Source: Daldinia sp. FL1419 (taxonomy: Eukaryota > Ascomycota > Sordariomycetes > Xylariales > Hypoxylaceae). From it: DNA of 64,000 bases. Of this stretch, positions 11,827-24,381 are shown piece after piece. Position 1 is the first letter of the stretch. Each line of letters begins with the position of its first letter. The stretch spans positions 62,001 to 126,000 of the forward strand of contig MU623411.1 of NCBI GenBank assembly GCA_025201765.1. The letters are read 5' to 3'. The position numbers and the translations under genes are program-made. The notes beneath the pieces are model-generated. The model saw nothing but the letters and a program-made list of their open reading frames with translations. It was not told where the DNA came from and ran no database searches.

Positions 11827-12686
11827 CAAGTCGATACCAAGTCGATGATAACTCGACACTTTTTGCAACGACGCTACGATACCTTGGAAACTGGAAACGG
11901 CGGAATACGAGGTTACGGAGTCACGGTGTGTTATTGGTAGGGCATTACAGGGGGAGTCTGGCGTTCGAAAGACTAAAGCGGTTGATAAGGATCAGTCCTT
12001 TTGAGCCCGCATAGGTTTTCATTATCTCCATATCCTCATGTTGAACTAATCGAGTACGACTACCTTGGGTTAAGGGGGGACAAGGGGGATCATAAGGTCT
12101 AGATTGGGGGGGCACACGGTTTTGGTAGAAGACGAAAATGTCCGGATCTACTACCTACTATGAGTATGGCAACTTGTTAAAGAGTACACTAGATTTTCAG
12201 CATTCAAAGGTTAGGTTTATGATATAGCCATTCACCTACCTAACCCCACTGGTTACCTACCTACCTACCTACCTGAGGTACCCATAGAGGATGTATATGT
12301 TTGTTATTCCACACATGCATGTACTCACTTCTCTATTCGTTGGCGCGTTGAGCGACTGCACTTACAACTTACATGGAGGCAAGGAGGTAGGTACCCCCCT
12401 ACTCTTTAACATTATTTCAAGGTTATTTGGGATTACTATCTTACTATAGAAGGTCCTATCATTTATTATTGTTTGCAGTTTCCTCTGGAGTCTTAGTTCA
12501 AACCTGGAAGGATATACGTGCTTTAGACATACGGGGACTTCTAGCTCTAAAGACAATCATCGAGCTCGTTGATAACTTTTTTTTTTTATTTTTTTTTTGT
12601 TAATCTTTTTTTAGCACTACATCTCCATCGTCTTATCCAATATTTCGTCGTTTTCTATATCTAGTTGTTTTATTCTCCTTGAATCC
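11827..12686. other. Intergenic SNF4-RhoGAP
   Basis: Contains a TACC tandem run (about 12254-12273) and long T runs (about 12569-12613) upstream of the RhoGAP start. No gene or RNA supported. Confidence 0.65.
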
Positions 12687-15600
12687 ATGGATCAAGTACA
12701 GTCTTACCATTATAATACGGCTCCAACTTCCCCCAAGGGAAAGGAGTCTATAGCCACGAACTGCTCTACTTCTCCACATCCTTTTCCTTACCAACGAAGA
12801 CGCCCACTCTCACAATCGACGCCCGTTAAGCCACACCCGACGCTAACTACTTCACGGTCACTCGGTGCCTTAGACATTCCCCGAAGTCGTAAAAGCAATA
12901 CATGGACATCTTCGAGCGGCGAGTCGGGTCTCCTCTCCGAAAGTGGGGAGGCAGAGGGGAGAGAGGAATTCGTCGAGGAATATAATCGGCTCGCAAAGAG
13001 GGTGGTGTATACCGTCCAGCAGTTGCCTATAAATGGATAAACTAATCGAAATTCTAGTATGGTATTCGGCTACTCGTAACTGGAGATTTCCCCACCGATG
13101 CTGTAAGTGAGGCTGAGCGGTTTATAATAAAGCCATTTATAATGACAATAATAAGTCCGTTCCATCCCGGAAACCAAGTTGGCTTTCCAAAGCTCTGCGA
13201 CGTACATCGTCTAGTCAATCGACACAGACTGTAATTATTCGACCAGAGTCACGACAGCTAAGGCGTCGGCGAAGTGTCAGCGATATTGCTTTGAATATCG
13301 TACACCACGTGAGAAAGGACGAATTGAAGGGCGAAAGCCTCCAGGACCTGGTACGGTTATGTGGGAAGAGTATATTTTATCTACCTACTGAATACGCTCC
13401 ATGTTCCTTGGTATTGCCTACGTGTTTCCGCGCGCTTGCGCAAGCTCTCGTACAGCATGGTAAGGGTTATCAAGAACCGCACTGACAAATCTTCTATTCG
13501 ACTAATACATATTCATCGTAGCCGGTACAAGAGGACTATTTCGGATACCGGGTTCAGCCCGAGTTGTGAGCATACTCTATGATTACTATTGCCCTGATCG
13601 AGATGCAAAAGATGTAGACGCCATCTCAATTACAACTAGATGTCCGAATCTTCCTGCACATGTAAAATGCAGTGCTCATGATATCGCATCTGCTTTCAAA
13701 AGATTTATAGCTGGGTTACCTGGGGGTATTTTGGGCTCGCTGTCCCTCTTCGATGCTCTAGTTGCAATTCATAGCCAACTGCATGCTGATCCTGAGCTCA
13801 CTAAGACGAGAGAAACCAAACTTCGCGCGCGGTTGATCGCACTCGCTATCGGGTCCGTGAGGTCACAGTATCAGAGAGAACTATTATGCGCAGTCTTTGG
13901 TTTATTATGTTTCATCGGCCGAGCTGCTGAAAATGCCCCCCGAGAAGACGAAGACGGAAGGCCACTCCCGACAGCTGACTTAATGGGATACAATGCTTTA
14001 AGTATAGTGTTCGGTCCTCTCCTGGTCAACGATTTGATCGACTCTTACAGCATGAAGTTAGCAGACCCCGCAGCTGGGTTAATCCTACTTCCGCTGTCTA
14101 CTCCTAAGTCCCGAAAGGAGAAGCGTAAGCGTGGGAAATCTAGATCTCGTGCTGAGGACTCAGCCTCTCACTACACGGTGGACAAAATACATGTCGCCAA
14201 TAACATCACAGAGATGTTAATAGTTCATTGGAGGGAGGTGGTTCAGCAAATGCGGAGCCTTGGCACCCTGAAGATCAGGAGGCGCGAACATATCGCCCAG
14301 CATGGGACGAACAAGGCCAAGTTAGGTTCTTCAGCCTCAGACTCGTTCCCATTGAGAAGACCAACCGAAGAAAATTATCCTATACAATCGCATAAACGGA
14401 AAGGTAGAAGCATTTCTCCTTTAGCCAGAAACCCAACCCCGATGCCCAGTAAGTAGACATGCCAATAATTCACGATACCCGCGTGTTCATTAACAAAAAC
14501 AGGCAGTAGCTTGTTCAAGCTCCGAGATGCTACAAGGAATGAACCTTTCATCAGACGCCAATCGCGACTGTCCAGCTCGTGCAACTCACGCAAAGCCCCA
14601 AGCAAGATTTCGGAAAGTTACCTGTCGCCTACGGCTGAGGAAAGTCCGTCAGCTAGCCAATATGCTGTAAGTGTAGGTCAAAGATCTCATCTAGCATTGT
14701 CTTCTGGTGCGCGAACTTCACCCAGAGATAGTCTTGAGAGTACATCGGAAAATTCAAGTTTAGACAGAGTTTCCGGAGTATCCAGAGTGTCAGGTAGCGG
14801 TGAGAGCCAGACTGGGGACCGGACCAGGGAGCGGCCATTCCGTAGTGATGTGCACGAGGATCCTTCGATTCTCCACTACAAAAGTTCGCTAAGTCATATA
14901 CTGTCTGGAAGCGAGTTAACATTTCATAGCGTCAAGTCATCCGTCGTCGGAATTGGTAGCCATGACGGATATGCGTCATCACGACAAGGCAATGCCACAC
15001 CAAGGGCCAAAGAGTCTGGTATGCTTCGAAAATCACCGTCGAAGAAAACAATAGCACCGACCGAGTCATCCCTTTCGACCGAAGAATACTATAGCAGTCA
15101 AACTAGAGACTATGTACATGCTCCCGCACAAAATATTGACTATGCTGAAAAGTGGAATGCTCTAAGCCTAGCCAGTAAGACCAGCGCAGAATCTCTAGCA
15201 AGATCTGCGAAGGAAAGGCGCTTAAGACGTAGCCCAGGCAATAGTAGTTTTCGACGTAGTAAGGAATCTTTGACCCAGCCAGACGAGGAACCATCTATTC
15301 GAGAATGGAAACAGCAACTCATGAACGAGAGAGATGAAGGGAGTCCGAAGCCAACTAAGTCTTCGCCCGAGAATGAGGGCTTATTGGAGAATTCTCCTCT
15401 ACCTAGGCCCTCCAGAGAAGTGGCTTCCTCGTACGAGCCGCGACTATCGCCGGACAAAAATGTTTTCGAGGGAGAGAGTAAGCCTATGCTATATCGTTCA
15501 AGCTCTAAGCCGAAACAGGGATCAGTAAAAGCGATAGCCGCGCTATTCGACAATACTATCAATAACTCTCCCAGAAGCTCGGTGGCTATGCCTTCTAGAA

Positions 15601-16658
15601 GAATTGTATATGGATCTACGGGAATACCGTCTCCCTATTCTTTGAGGAGTTCGCCATTGAAACCCGACAAGCCGAAAAATACACCAGTTCCTAACACGCC
15701 ATCGAAGACTTCCGATGACTTTAAGGGGAGGGCTCGACCGCTAGAGACGCCAACGAGAAGTAGAGAATTCAGATCATCTATAGATGATATTTCTAGCTCA
15801 GCTTTATCAAGGGCAAACCTGGGGAGCACACCAACCAAGACCCCTCGTGCCTCGTTGCGTCCTATAGGGGATCTATTTTCCGCTTCGAGAAAGGTGCCTA
15901 TAAGCTCGTCAACCCGGCCGGTTCCTGCGCGCGATCGGGAGCTCGACCAGCCGCCGAGCTTAGGAACTATGGTCCCCCCGCTTGAGGAGCCCCCAATTGC
16001 TCAGCATATCAATTTTACTCGACCGTATCCATCCTCTCCCCCATCGTGCTACGAGAGCGATGGTAGAGCGTCATCCAGAAGCCCTCGGCCTGGAAGTAAT
16101 AATTCGATACTTCATGCGCAGGTTCGCCACCTACAAAAGCAGCTCGAGCAACGAACGGAAGAAAACACTCAGCTACGACGGCAGTTGGAAGCCCGCGAGA
16201 ACATGGATATCGGTAAATTATGCGAGCAGCTTAGGACCGCGCAGCGCGAGTCCAGGATGTGGAAAGAAAGAGCCGAAGCTGCAGAGAAACGAGTCGCCGT
16301 CTTTAAGCAATTTACGGCGCGTGTTCGAGGCCTTCGCGACGGTACTACTTTTGAAGACGTCGAGCGAGATATAGCAGCCAAGGAACAAGTCGATGGGCCT
16401 AGTCACAATGATACAGAACAGAGCGGGCAGTGCGTCGTATGGTGCGCGGACGCAGCCGAGGACCAGGAGGGAATCGAAGGACGAATACGCCAATACATGA
16501 AGAACCAAGCTTCTCCGGGGACAACTGATAAGTCTCGGAGTAGCAGGGAACTAAACCAGGGTCTGTGGACGAATTCTCGTGCCAATAGAACAGCGCAACT
16601 GTGGGATATTACTGATGAATTATTGATGTTTGATAGTAATACGAAACGCGAGGACTGA
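12687..16658 (+). CDS. RhoGAP-domain protein with C-terminal coiled coil
   Basis: Five exons: 12687-13001, 13058-13102, 13156-13459, 13522-14448, 14503-16658, giving 1248 residues. The RhoGAP domain spans about residues 165-400. GTRGLFRIPGS carries the probable arginine finger (Arg229) that speeds GTP hydrolysis by Rho/Rac/Cdc42. Later blocks PGGILGSLSLFDALVAI, LLCAVFGLLCFIGRAAEN and YNALSIVFGPLLV fit the domain. The ~700-residue middle is Ser/Pro/Arg-rich and probably disordered. A coiled coil lies near the end (VRHLQKQLEQRTEENTQLRR onward). The second exon is only 45 nt; the donor of exon 1 (GTGGTG at 13002) could instead be 3 nt later. The likely role is polarity or actin control in hyphae; the GTPase partner cannot be read from sequence. 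Confidence 0.88.
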
Positions 16659-18052
16659 CGGGACTGACGGGTCTTGAGCAGTATTTTAATAGATGAGGGG
16701 GGAGGATAGGAGGGTTGTTATATGCATTACGAAGACGACGCTCGGTTGAGTATTGGTGATGATAGAGTTGTGATAGGATGAAGGAAACGGGTGAAGATAA
16801 AAAAGAGGTTGTGTGAGACTCGTCGCTGTTACTTACTTACTCTTAACGAGATGTTATTGTCTGAATAGAAGCACTCCAAGTAAATAGAATTTGAGGCAAC
16901 GTGGTGGTCTCGTATTACTTTTATTTTTTTGTTGCTCGTTTTATTGAGCTTCTGTGTCTTTATTTTTTGAAAAAATGTTATATCGTATTCGTGTCGTTGA
17001 AGATTTATATGCGGTAGTTCCAACATCAGTACGTACGTCTTGGGAATAGTCCCGATTGGTTGTATTCTAGAGGTATTCACGCCCGATGCTTACTCGATCA
17101 TCTTCATTCGTCTGATACCTAGCTATATTATTTGCAGAAGCGAGTGGCTACCGACGTTGACGAATATGAACTGCTTACTATGCTTCTCGAGTTATTCGTT
17201 TACCTGCCTATCACGTCAAGATGCATGCAGATTTTGTAGATTTTGTACAACATGGTGGGCGGATATTTATTGGTAAATCTCAGGGTCTAGATTATTCTAT
17301 AGGGTATATTAAATTATCTTGGTAGGAGCAATTGAATCATCTTGAATGTTGATTCGGGGGAGAAGTTGAAGAAGGTGGTGAGCTGTCATATGAAATGGTC
17401 TAAGCTCCAACGTTTTGTGGAATACATTTGTGGAATACATTTGTGCATGTGTGCGTATGGAGGTGGTGGCATGTGCTCGTTGGGGTACTTTGACGTCAAG
17501 TATACAAGACCAGCATCTGACATACGATTATAGATATAATACGGATCCGTATACATATGGACAATGTACTATATACTAGATCCGGGAAGGGATAGACACG
17601 TCTTGGCGTGAATTGGTCGCGATTCCCCAGATTATCGGGAATACTTGAACCGGGGTCTGACTTTCCTCCTTCCAAGTTGTGGTAGCTTTTTTACCTTTTT
17701 GGCTTTTTAGCTTCCAAGGTTTATAATTTTAACATTTGAACCTACATTCGAACCATTAAACAAGTTGCTTTAAAGCAACTTCTCTTACTTCTCTTCTGCA
17801 AGTTCTTTTCTCTTGCTTTTTCAAACACCCACGTATGAATAGGTATACATGACAGCGTATTAAAATATCATACCTCTTGTTATTCAAACTTTTTCCTTAC
17901 CGACGACTTATAGAAGTTGAAGGTCTGAACAAATTATATAGATGCGCACGGCTGAAGATGATTGGCCCCTGGCGTCCATCACTACGACATCGCTACTGTG
18001 CTAACACACCGTATCTACCTGAGTCTAGCCGACCTTATCCATATCAAACATC
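16659..18052. other. Intergenic RhoGAP-DCR2
   Basis: About 1.4 kb without a supported gene. Contains T-rich stretches and a TTCTCTTACTTCTCTTCTGC-like pyrimidine tract near 17780-17815. Short frames here show no family likeness. Confidence 0.65.
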
Positions 18053-19851
18053 ATGACGCGACGGATAGTAAGTTAAACCTCTAAATAAATGATTTGCTCA
18101 CCGCATCTTCTGCTAGTACGGTACCCGTTTAGAAGGCTAACAGTCCCGTTCCTGGGTCAGGTGCGCACCATATCCCAGCTCGCCGCTGCCGCCGTTTTCG
18201 CATTCTTCATCATCTTCCTTTTAGACCGAAATTTTCGACTCCTACCTAATTCCGTTCATGAATATATGCCGCAGCACCACCATGGACAAGTTGTTACCGA
18301 TATAACGATCACTCAATGTTCCAAAGTTAACCTATTTTCGTCCTGCAAGCTCGACCCCGAAAAATGGCGCCGGGTCGAGAAAAACCTATACCTAGACAAA
18401 TCGTGGATCTCCAAAGCCTATATTCACGTTGAGAGGAAAAAGGAAGAGGAGCTGAAGGCAGAAGACAAGGTAGTCGTGGGTGTCACAGTGGGCCGACTGG
18501 ATCCTTCGACGGGAACCAAGGGGCAGACGGGTGAAAAGTGGGAGTCTCGTCCAGCGGGCTTATGGGTCTTACGATCGTCTAAGGCGACGGCTAGCGACTC
18601 GAAGCGAGCTGTTACAGCGATAGATGTCCTTTTCGGCGACGATGCAGTCGAGGTTCGAGATGGATGGCAGTTCCAGAACACCCCGTTGTTGCTCGATGTC
18701 GGTTCGGACATACCGAGCGCCCATATCACAGTTCGACAAGGTGGTCAGGTCGAGCCGATAAAACCCCAACCACGTGTGAGGGACAATGGAAAGTTTAAGA
18801 TAATGCAGCTAGCAGATCTTCATCTAAGCACGGGCGTTGGTCATTGCAGAGATGCGGTTCCCGACGAGTATGAGGGTGGGCCCTGTATAGCCGATCTACG
18901 GACTCTAGATTTCGTATCCAGGTTGTTGGATGAGGAGAAGCCTGATTTGGTTGTTCTTAGCGGCGATCAGGTGAACGGCGACACCGCTCCCGATGCGCAA
19001 TCGGCCATCTTCAAATACGCGCAATTACTCATCAAGCGCAAGATTCCCTACGTATCCATATTTGGTAACCACGATGACGAAGGGTCTCTACACAGGGCCG
19101 GGCAAATGGCGCTAATTGAACAATTGCCATACTCGTTGTCGGTAGCGGGGCCAGACGATATTGACGGGGTTGGTAATTACTTTATCGAAGTCCTTGCTCA
19201 AGGAAGCTCGAAGCATTCAGCTCTTACGATATACCTACTTGATTCTCATTCGTATTCCCCGGATGAGCGGCAATGGAGCGGATACGACTGGATTAAAAAG
19301 AACCAAATCGATTGGTTCAGGCAAACCTCTGAGAGTTTAAAGAAGAAGCACAAGGAGTATACTCATATCCACATGGATCTCGCATTTATTCATATTCCTC
19401 TTCCCGAATACAGGGATCAAAAATCACCATACGTTGGTGAATTCAGGGAAGGGGTCACGGCCCCCAAGTTCAACTCCGGATTTCGCGATGCCTTGGTTGA
19501 GCAGGGTGTCGTCATGGTTAGCTGTGGACAGTATGTATCCTCATTTACCCCTTTTTTTCCCTACTACTGACGTCATTCTTTAGCGACCATGCGAATGAGT
19601 ATTGCATGTTATCATCTGACCAGGAGACGAAAAAGCCCGAGTTGTGGATGTGCTACGGAGGCGGGGCCGGATTCGGAGGATACGGCGGCTACGGCGGATT
19701 CGTTCGTCGGATTCGCTTATTTGATATTGACATGAACAAAGCCCAAATCACAACTTACAAGCGACTCGAATATGGCGATACGTCAGCGCGTATCGATGAA
19801 CAAATCATTGTCGATGGGGGCGTTGTTATACCTCCTAAGGATCAAAGCTGA
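18053..19851 (+). CDS. DCR2: DCR2-type calcineurin-like phosphatase, membrane anchored
   Basis: Three exons: 18053-18067 (15 nt), 18161-19530, 19584-19851, giving 550 residues. The tiny first exon codes MTRRI and joins VRTISQLAAAAVFAFFI, a good signal-anchor helix (residues 9-26). The metallophosphatase motifs are in order: LADLHLS (Asp224, His226), VVLSGDQVNGD (Asp274), IFGNHDDEG (Asn308-Asp310) and CGHDHANEYC. The tail has a GGGAGFGGYGGYGGF loop. In yeast Dcr2 promotes cell-cycle entry by acting on Sic1 and dampens the unfolded protein response by acting on Ire1. A longer frame runs upstream from 18089 through the first intron, but its in-frame start would add an unrelated leader. Confidence 0.9.
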
Positions 19852-21110
19852 GTACATAAATCATGAAAGGTTTGGCCTTTACTTCGAATTTAAAGTTTCA
19901 CCCCTTACGACATGATGCCATCTCATTCTACCTGCTCTTCGCGACATGGAGGGCTTGGATGACCACTACTTCACGGTTTTGGACTGTTTTGGATCGGGAT
20001 GGTATTCTACGACGTGGTGATGGCGACAAATGACCCACGTCGGCACACGAAAAAGGAAAGGGATGCACAGGGCGTTCTGGAGCGATGGTAGAGATGGTCG
20101 GTAGGGAGGCCTTAGTGTTCCGATGGTTTGTGTATTATACGAGTTGAAGCGGATGGGAAGCGTATATATCAAACGGACGTCAAAATTAAGGGTTGCAATT
20201 TTTCTTCCTGCTCCAAGTCTAAGCAGAGTCTATTTCTGGAGTGATTGCGTACCTACCTTTACTCCTTATGTGGCTGTTGTATGATAGTGATTAGTGAGTG
20301 TCCATGGTTGATTGAAACGTAATGTAATGGTCTTGGTATAATTGCCCCTATTGCCCCTATTGCAAATGATAGATAGAGAAGTGAAGTGGCCGTGGAGGGA
20401 ATCAAACCCCAGGGCCTAGAGATATTTTCATAAGGAGATTTACATGAGAATACAGGAGGTAGGCGGAGAGTTTTGGTATTGGGAATTAGGTGGGAGGAAA
20501 TAATAGCTGTGAATACCTCTTTACTAGGACCATACTAAGTTACTAACTCGACTATCGATCTACTTTGTGATTTGTATATAAAGGTACCTAGGTAGGTAAG
20601 TAAGGTATGACTTAGGTCGGGAGAAGAGGGTGCATGGTTAAATGGGAGAGTTAAAGGGGGAGGTTGAGGATGGCTTTAGTGTGAGTGCGAGACGTGTATT
20701 TGCAATCTATGATATAAGTAACAAGCAAGCAGACAAGCAGGTAAGCCCGGAGTGCTAGCAAAGATTTCCCTATGCGTACAAGACGATATTCTGATTGTCG
20801 ATTTCCTAACCTTGGGTGCCTTGGATATACCTATCAAGTAGAGACGTATCGCTTCCGTCTCATACTGTGCATGATATACAGGAGTTGACTGGCTGACTAC
20901 CTACATATCCTAAGTACAAGCGAGTAAAGAAAAATCAAAACAAACTGCCAGTTGGGTATGCTGTGCGATCTGGGATTGGTGTATTGGTCTGGGCAACGAG
21001 CGGCCAAGAGTGGTGGAGTATCCTTTTTCGACAGGAGCTAAGATTCGTGGTTAGCGATGAGCATGTGTACCTGGGTGTGAGGACGTGTCACAAACCTTTT
21101 CATTTTCCCT
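19852..21110. other. Intergenic, tail-to-tail
   Basis: About 1.26 kb without a gene. Includes one TACCTAGGTA palindrome (20585-20594) and a repeated ATTGCCCCT (20340-20359). A TTTGATTCC-like box on the minus strand near 20400 does not build a tRNA. Confidence 0.65.
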
Positions 21111-21833
21111 CTAATGGGTCAATCCGTAATCCCAACTCACCCACTGGACCGCGTTCCAGAAGTCCACATCTCTCACTCCCCAGGCTCTCAAGTCCACGCC
21201 CGACCGGATGTTGGGGACTGGATGGTCAACCCAAACACGAAGGAAGCCTACGGCGAATCGTCCGTAGGCCGCTCGTGCCACGCCGCGGGGGCTGTTGACG
21301 CCGTGCTCGCGGGCGACTTTCTCCATGTCCTCCCAAGACCTGATGTCGCTGGGGCGGAGGACGGGGTCCTCGCGGTCGAGAGCGAGGATGTACATGACGA
21401 CGTAGCAGTCCTTGGTGGTGCGTAGGAGGCGGCACACGGGGTGCGGGTGGTGGGTTGGCAGGGTGAGCTCGTTGGGTTCCGTGTCGGGGTTGGCGAGCTT
21501 GTTGCATAAGCTGTGGATGAGCGCTAGGCAGTCCTGGACTTGGACACGGACTTCTCGGCGGGTGGGGATTCCGCGGCGGTCGTAGAGCGGGAGAGGGGGC
21601 TGGACGACTGGGGCGGGAGCGGGAGGGGTGTCGTCCTCGGAGTCGCTGCTGTCGTCATCCTCCTCCTCCTCCTCCTCCTCGTCGTCATCCTCATTGTTGT
21701 TGTTTTCGGTGTCTTCGCCCTCAGTATCGTCATCCTCACTATCACCATCTACAGTTTCCCAATCATCGTCGTCATCTTCATAGTTATCATCCTTATAGTC
21801 TTCGGACTCGGCCTTCTCTCCCGGAGTCGACAT
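21111..21833 (-). CDS. Orphan protein with long acidic N-terminus
   Basis: Single exon, 240 residues from the ATG at 21833 (MSTPGEK). Residues ~10-75 are almost all Asp/Glu with a few Ser/Asn/Thr, coded by a trinucleotide-rich tract. A short Pro linker (PPAPAPVVQPPLPLYD) follows. The last ~150 residues look folded, with VQDCLALIHSLCNKLANPD, TTKDCYVVMYILALDRED and AAYGRFAVGFLRVWVDHP. No family is recognised. A frame open over 240 codons with a well-composed C-domain argues for a real gene. A perfect triple 13-mer repeat starts 2 nt upstream of the ATG. Possible roles such as histone or basic-partner binding are guesses from charge only. Confidence 0.7.
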   Translation of the reverse strand: MSTPGEKAESEDYKDDNYEDDDDDWETVDGDSEDDDTEGEDTENNNNEDDDEEEEEEEDDDSSDSEDDTPPAPAPVVQPPLPLYDRRGIPTRREVRVQVQDCLALIHSLCNKLANPDTEPNELTLPTHHPHPVCRLLRTTKDCYVVMYILALDREDPVLRPSDIRSWEDMEKVAREHGVNSPRGVARAAYGRFAVGFLRVWVDHPVPNIRSGVDLRAWGVRDVDFWNAVQWVSWDYGLTH

Positions 21834-21834
21834 C

Positions 21835-21873
21835 TTGATCACGACAATTGATCACGACAATTGATCACGACAA
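21835..21873. repeat. Three perfect tandem copies of a 13-mer
   Basis: TTGATCACGACAA occurs three times head to tail at 21835-21847, 21848-21860 and 21861-21873, directly in the 5' leader of the acidic-protein gene. Each copy contains the palindrome TGATCA. Confidence 0.95.
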
Positions 21874-23431
21874 TGAAAGTTGAACATGAGGATCTTGAAA
21901 GAGTGCTATGGAACAGATAGGCTTACACGTGTGATGATGTTTTTGAGACAGGTCTTGAGCTGGACAGACGACTATCGTAGCTTTGCTGTTGTCTGGTCCA
22001 GCCTAGTCTTGAAGAACAAGAACGTTCACGCCCTCTCGTTGCCTGTCTGAAGAAGAAAAAGAGAAAAAGAAAAAGAAGGTCCCCGGGGGACAGAGCGTGT
22101 TTATATATTTGTCGAGAGGGGCAAGGGATCCGCCGTCACGCATCGTATCATGGCAACAGCTCACGACTCATACTTCATACTTCGGTATCGTGAACAAACG
22201 ATACACCCACTGGCCCACGGTTCCAGCTTCAAAGCGACCTGGTACTTGCCTCTAGAAGGAAGGTATGTGATGTTCCAATGTACGTTATCGACCTAAGGGG
22301 TGTTTGGACCGCCCCCTATCCTCGCATAACCACCACCATACCCGCATAAACAACACGATTTCGACATGCTCCTACCTTCAGGAGTTTAGAGAACCTCGGT
22401 AACCCCTCGAGTTTGCTCCTTAGCAACAATGCGGAATTTACATAGCTCCCGTTCTATTGGTCAGGAGGAGACAAGTAGGAAATAACCCCCTACCTAGGTA
22501 GGCAGGTATCTAAGAGTGTCCGGATTGTCACGAACATGCTCACAACTAAGAAGTACTTTTACACTACCAACAACACAGCCCTTAGTATTTCCTTGTATCC
22601 CTCAGCATGTCCATTAACGCCCCACGAAGTTTGGTTTCTCCTGAAGCCTAATGTACCTGTCGCATAACCAAAGTTAGTAACCTACCTACCTAGGTAGGTA
22701 TCGTGAGATTCTGTAAGAGGGAACACGCGCCTTACTCGCATTATACACTTTAATTGATTATAGTTACCAGATATCCGTGTAAGTGTTACATAATGACACA
22801 GGGTACCTGAATTCTGCTATGCCTCGTGTCTTCCCGCTCCGGGTCCTCCCGTTCTTGGGACCATGAGGCTGACGGCTCCCAATAGGAGCTAGTTACTTTA
22901 TGCAACTAATTTAGTTTTAACGTTAATTTCAAGATATAAGTTACCATCATCGGATAGTTGTCCAATGTTCTTATTATATACTTATATTTATTAGAATAGG
23001 GATGGTTCACGTATTGTACAGTAAGGCTGTTGATTATCCAACTTGGATGGAAAAATACTTTTACATTTTACATAGGAACCTACCTAGGTACCTAGGTACC
23101 TAAATATAAACCAAGGGGCATCAATTCTTTGAAAATCACTTCACAAAGCAAGTTGATCAAAAGGTCTTGGTTTTGATTGGTTTCACTAATTTATTTATTC
23201 TAATTCGTGCTGAACGCTTCCAAGGTCAAGTCTAAGGAACTCTCGAGCGGCGATGGTTTGGACGCACACCGCTCTCTGTCTATCCGCAATAGCCAGTATC
23301 TATCGAGTTCTTTCTTTCCAAGAATATTCCCTACGAACTCGTCATATACGACACCGTTATAGGCCTGGGTATATATGCGTATGTGTATAAATCACGCGAG
23401 CCAAGGATCAAAGTGTTATTGGTATTCGCAT
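21874..23431. other. Intergenic, upstream of acidic-protein gene
   Basis: About 1.56 kb without a gene. Contains a GTCCCC-G-GGGGAC hairpin (22079-22091) and a cluster of TACCTAGGTA palindromes at 22491, 22687 (inside an 18 bp palindrome, 22683-22700), 23081 and 23089. Confidence 0.65.
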
Positions 23432-24381
23432 TTAAGCACCGAAGACCTTGAGGCGCTCCTCAATGGGGAGCTGGCTCTTAGGGCCTGGTTCGCCGGCGCG
23501 GCCACCGAAGACGAGCTGGGCGTTGAGCTGCCAGTGGTCGGGGATACCCCATTCGCTGGCGACCTTGGCATCGATTAGGGGGTTGTAGTGTTGGAGGTTA
23601 GCACCGAGACCCTCGGCGGTGAAGGCGGTCCAGATGGCGAACTGGATCATGGCGTCGGACTGTAGGGCCCAGATGGGGAACTTGTCGCTGTATAGGGAGT
23701 AGTCGGCCTGCATCTTGTGAACGACCTCCTGATCCTCAAAGAATAGGACCTATTCTTGCTGTTAGCTTACTCTGTTATACAAATATGTCGTGTAATGCGG
23801 TAAGGGTAGCGACATACGGTACCGGCACCAGCCTTGAAGCCGTTCATACGTTGAGCGGTGTGTTCCCAAGCCTCAGCAGGGACGATGGTCTTGAGGATCT
23901 CGGAGGTGATATCCCACAGCTTGTCGTGGTCGGCGCCGAAGAGGACGACAACACGGTTGGACTGGGAGTTGAAGGACGAGGGGACCTCGAAGATGGCCTG
24001 CTTGACAATCTCCTGGATACGTTCCTTGGAGATGGGTAGCTCCTTGTTAAGAGCGTAGTAGGTGCGGCGGTTCTTGATGAGGTCCAGGAAGGACTCGGAC
24101 TTGATAGGAGCAGACATTTTAGGGGTAGTACTGAAGCGTGCCGAGGGAGTAGACGAGGTCTTGGCTTGAGGTTTAAGAGGTTGACACTGAGAAGCGGTAG
24201 AGGTAAATGGTGATCTCTGAGAGCAAGCTGCTGTTCTTGCTGCCGCTGCTGCTGCTAGAGTCTTAAGAGCGAGGCTAGATGTTTTAGGTGTGGTGGCCGA
24301 GGTGGTGCTGAGTCTGGAGAAGGACGAGACAGCTGAGGTGACAATATGCGGGCGCATCTTTGGTCTTATATTTATTACCAT
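23432..24381 (-). CDS. Nitroreductase family protein (fungal Frm2/Hbn1-like)
   Basis: Two exons: 24381-23818 and 23749-23432, phase 0. The conserved body starts at MSAPIKSESFLDLIKNRR (24117) and gives 205 residues, the normal size of these FMN-dependent oxidoreductases. NRRTYYALNKELPIS holds the FMN-binding Arg region; EVPSSFNSQSNRVVVLFG and AEGLGANLQHYNPLID are typical of the family. In yeast, relatives affect lipid signalling and oxidative stress. The frame is open upstream with ATGs at 24357 and 24381. These add an 80-88 residue Ser/Thr/Ala/Arg-rich leader that looks like a mitochondrial targeting sequence, so cytosolic and mitochondrial forms are possible. The longest start is used for the coordinates. 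Confidence 0.87.

Noticed and set aside
20380..20450. Minus-strand GGTTTGATTCCC resembling a tRNA T-arm
   Set aside because: Only three or four base pairs in the stem, and no D-arm or acceptor partner upstream.
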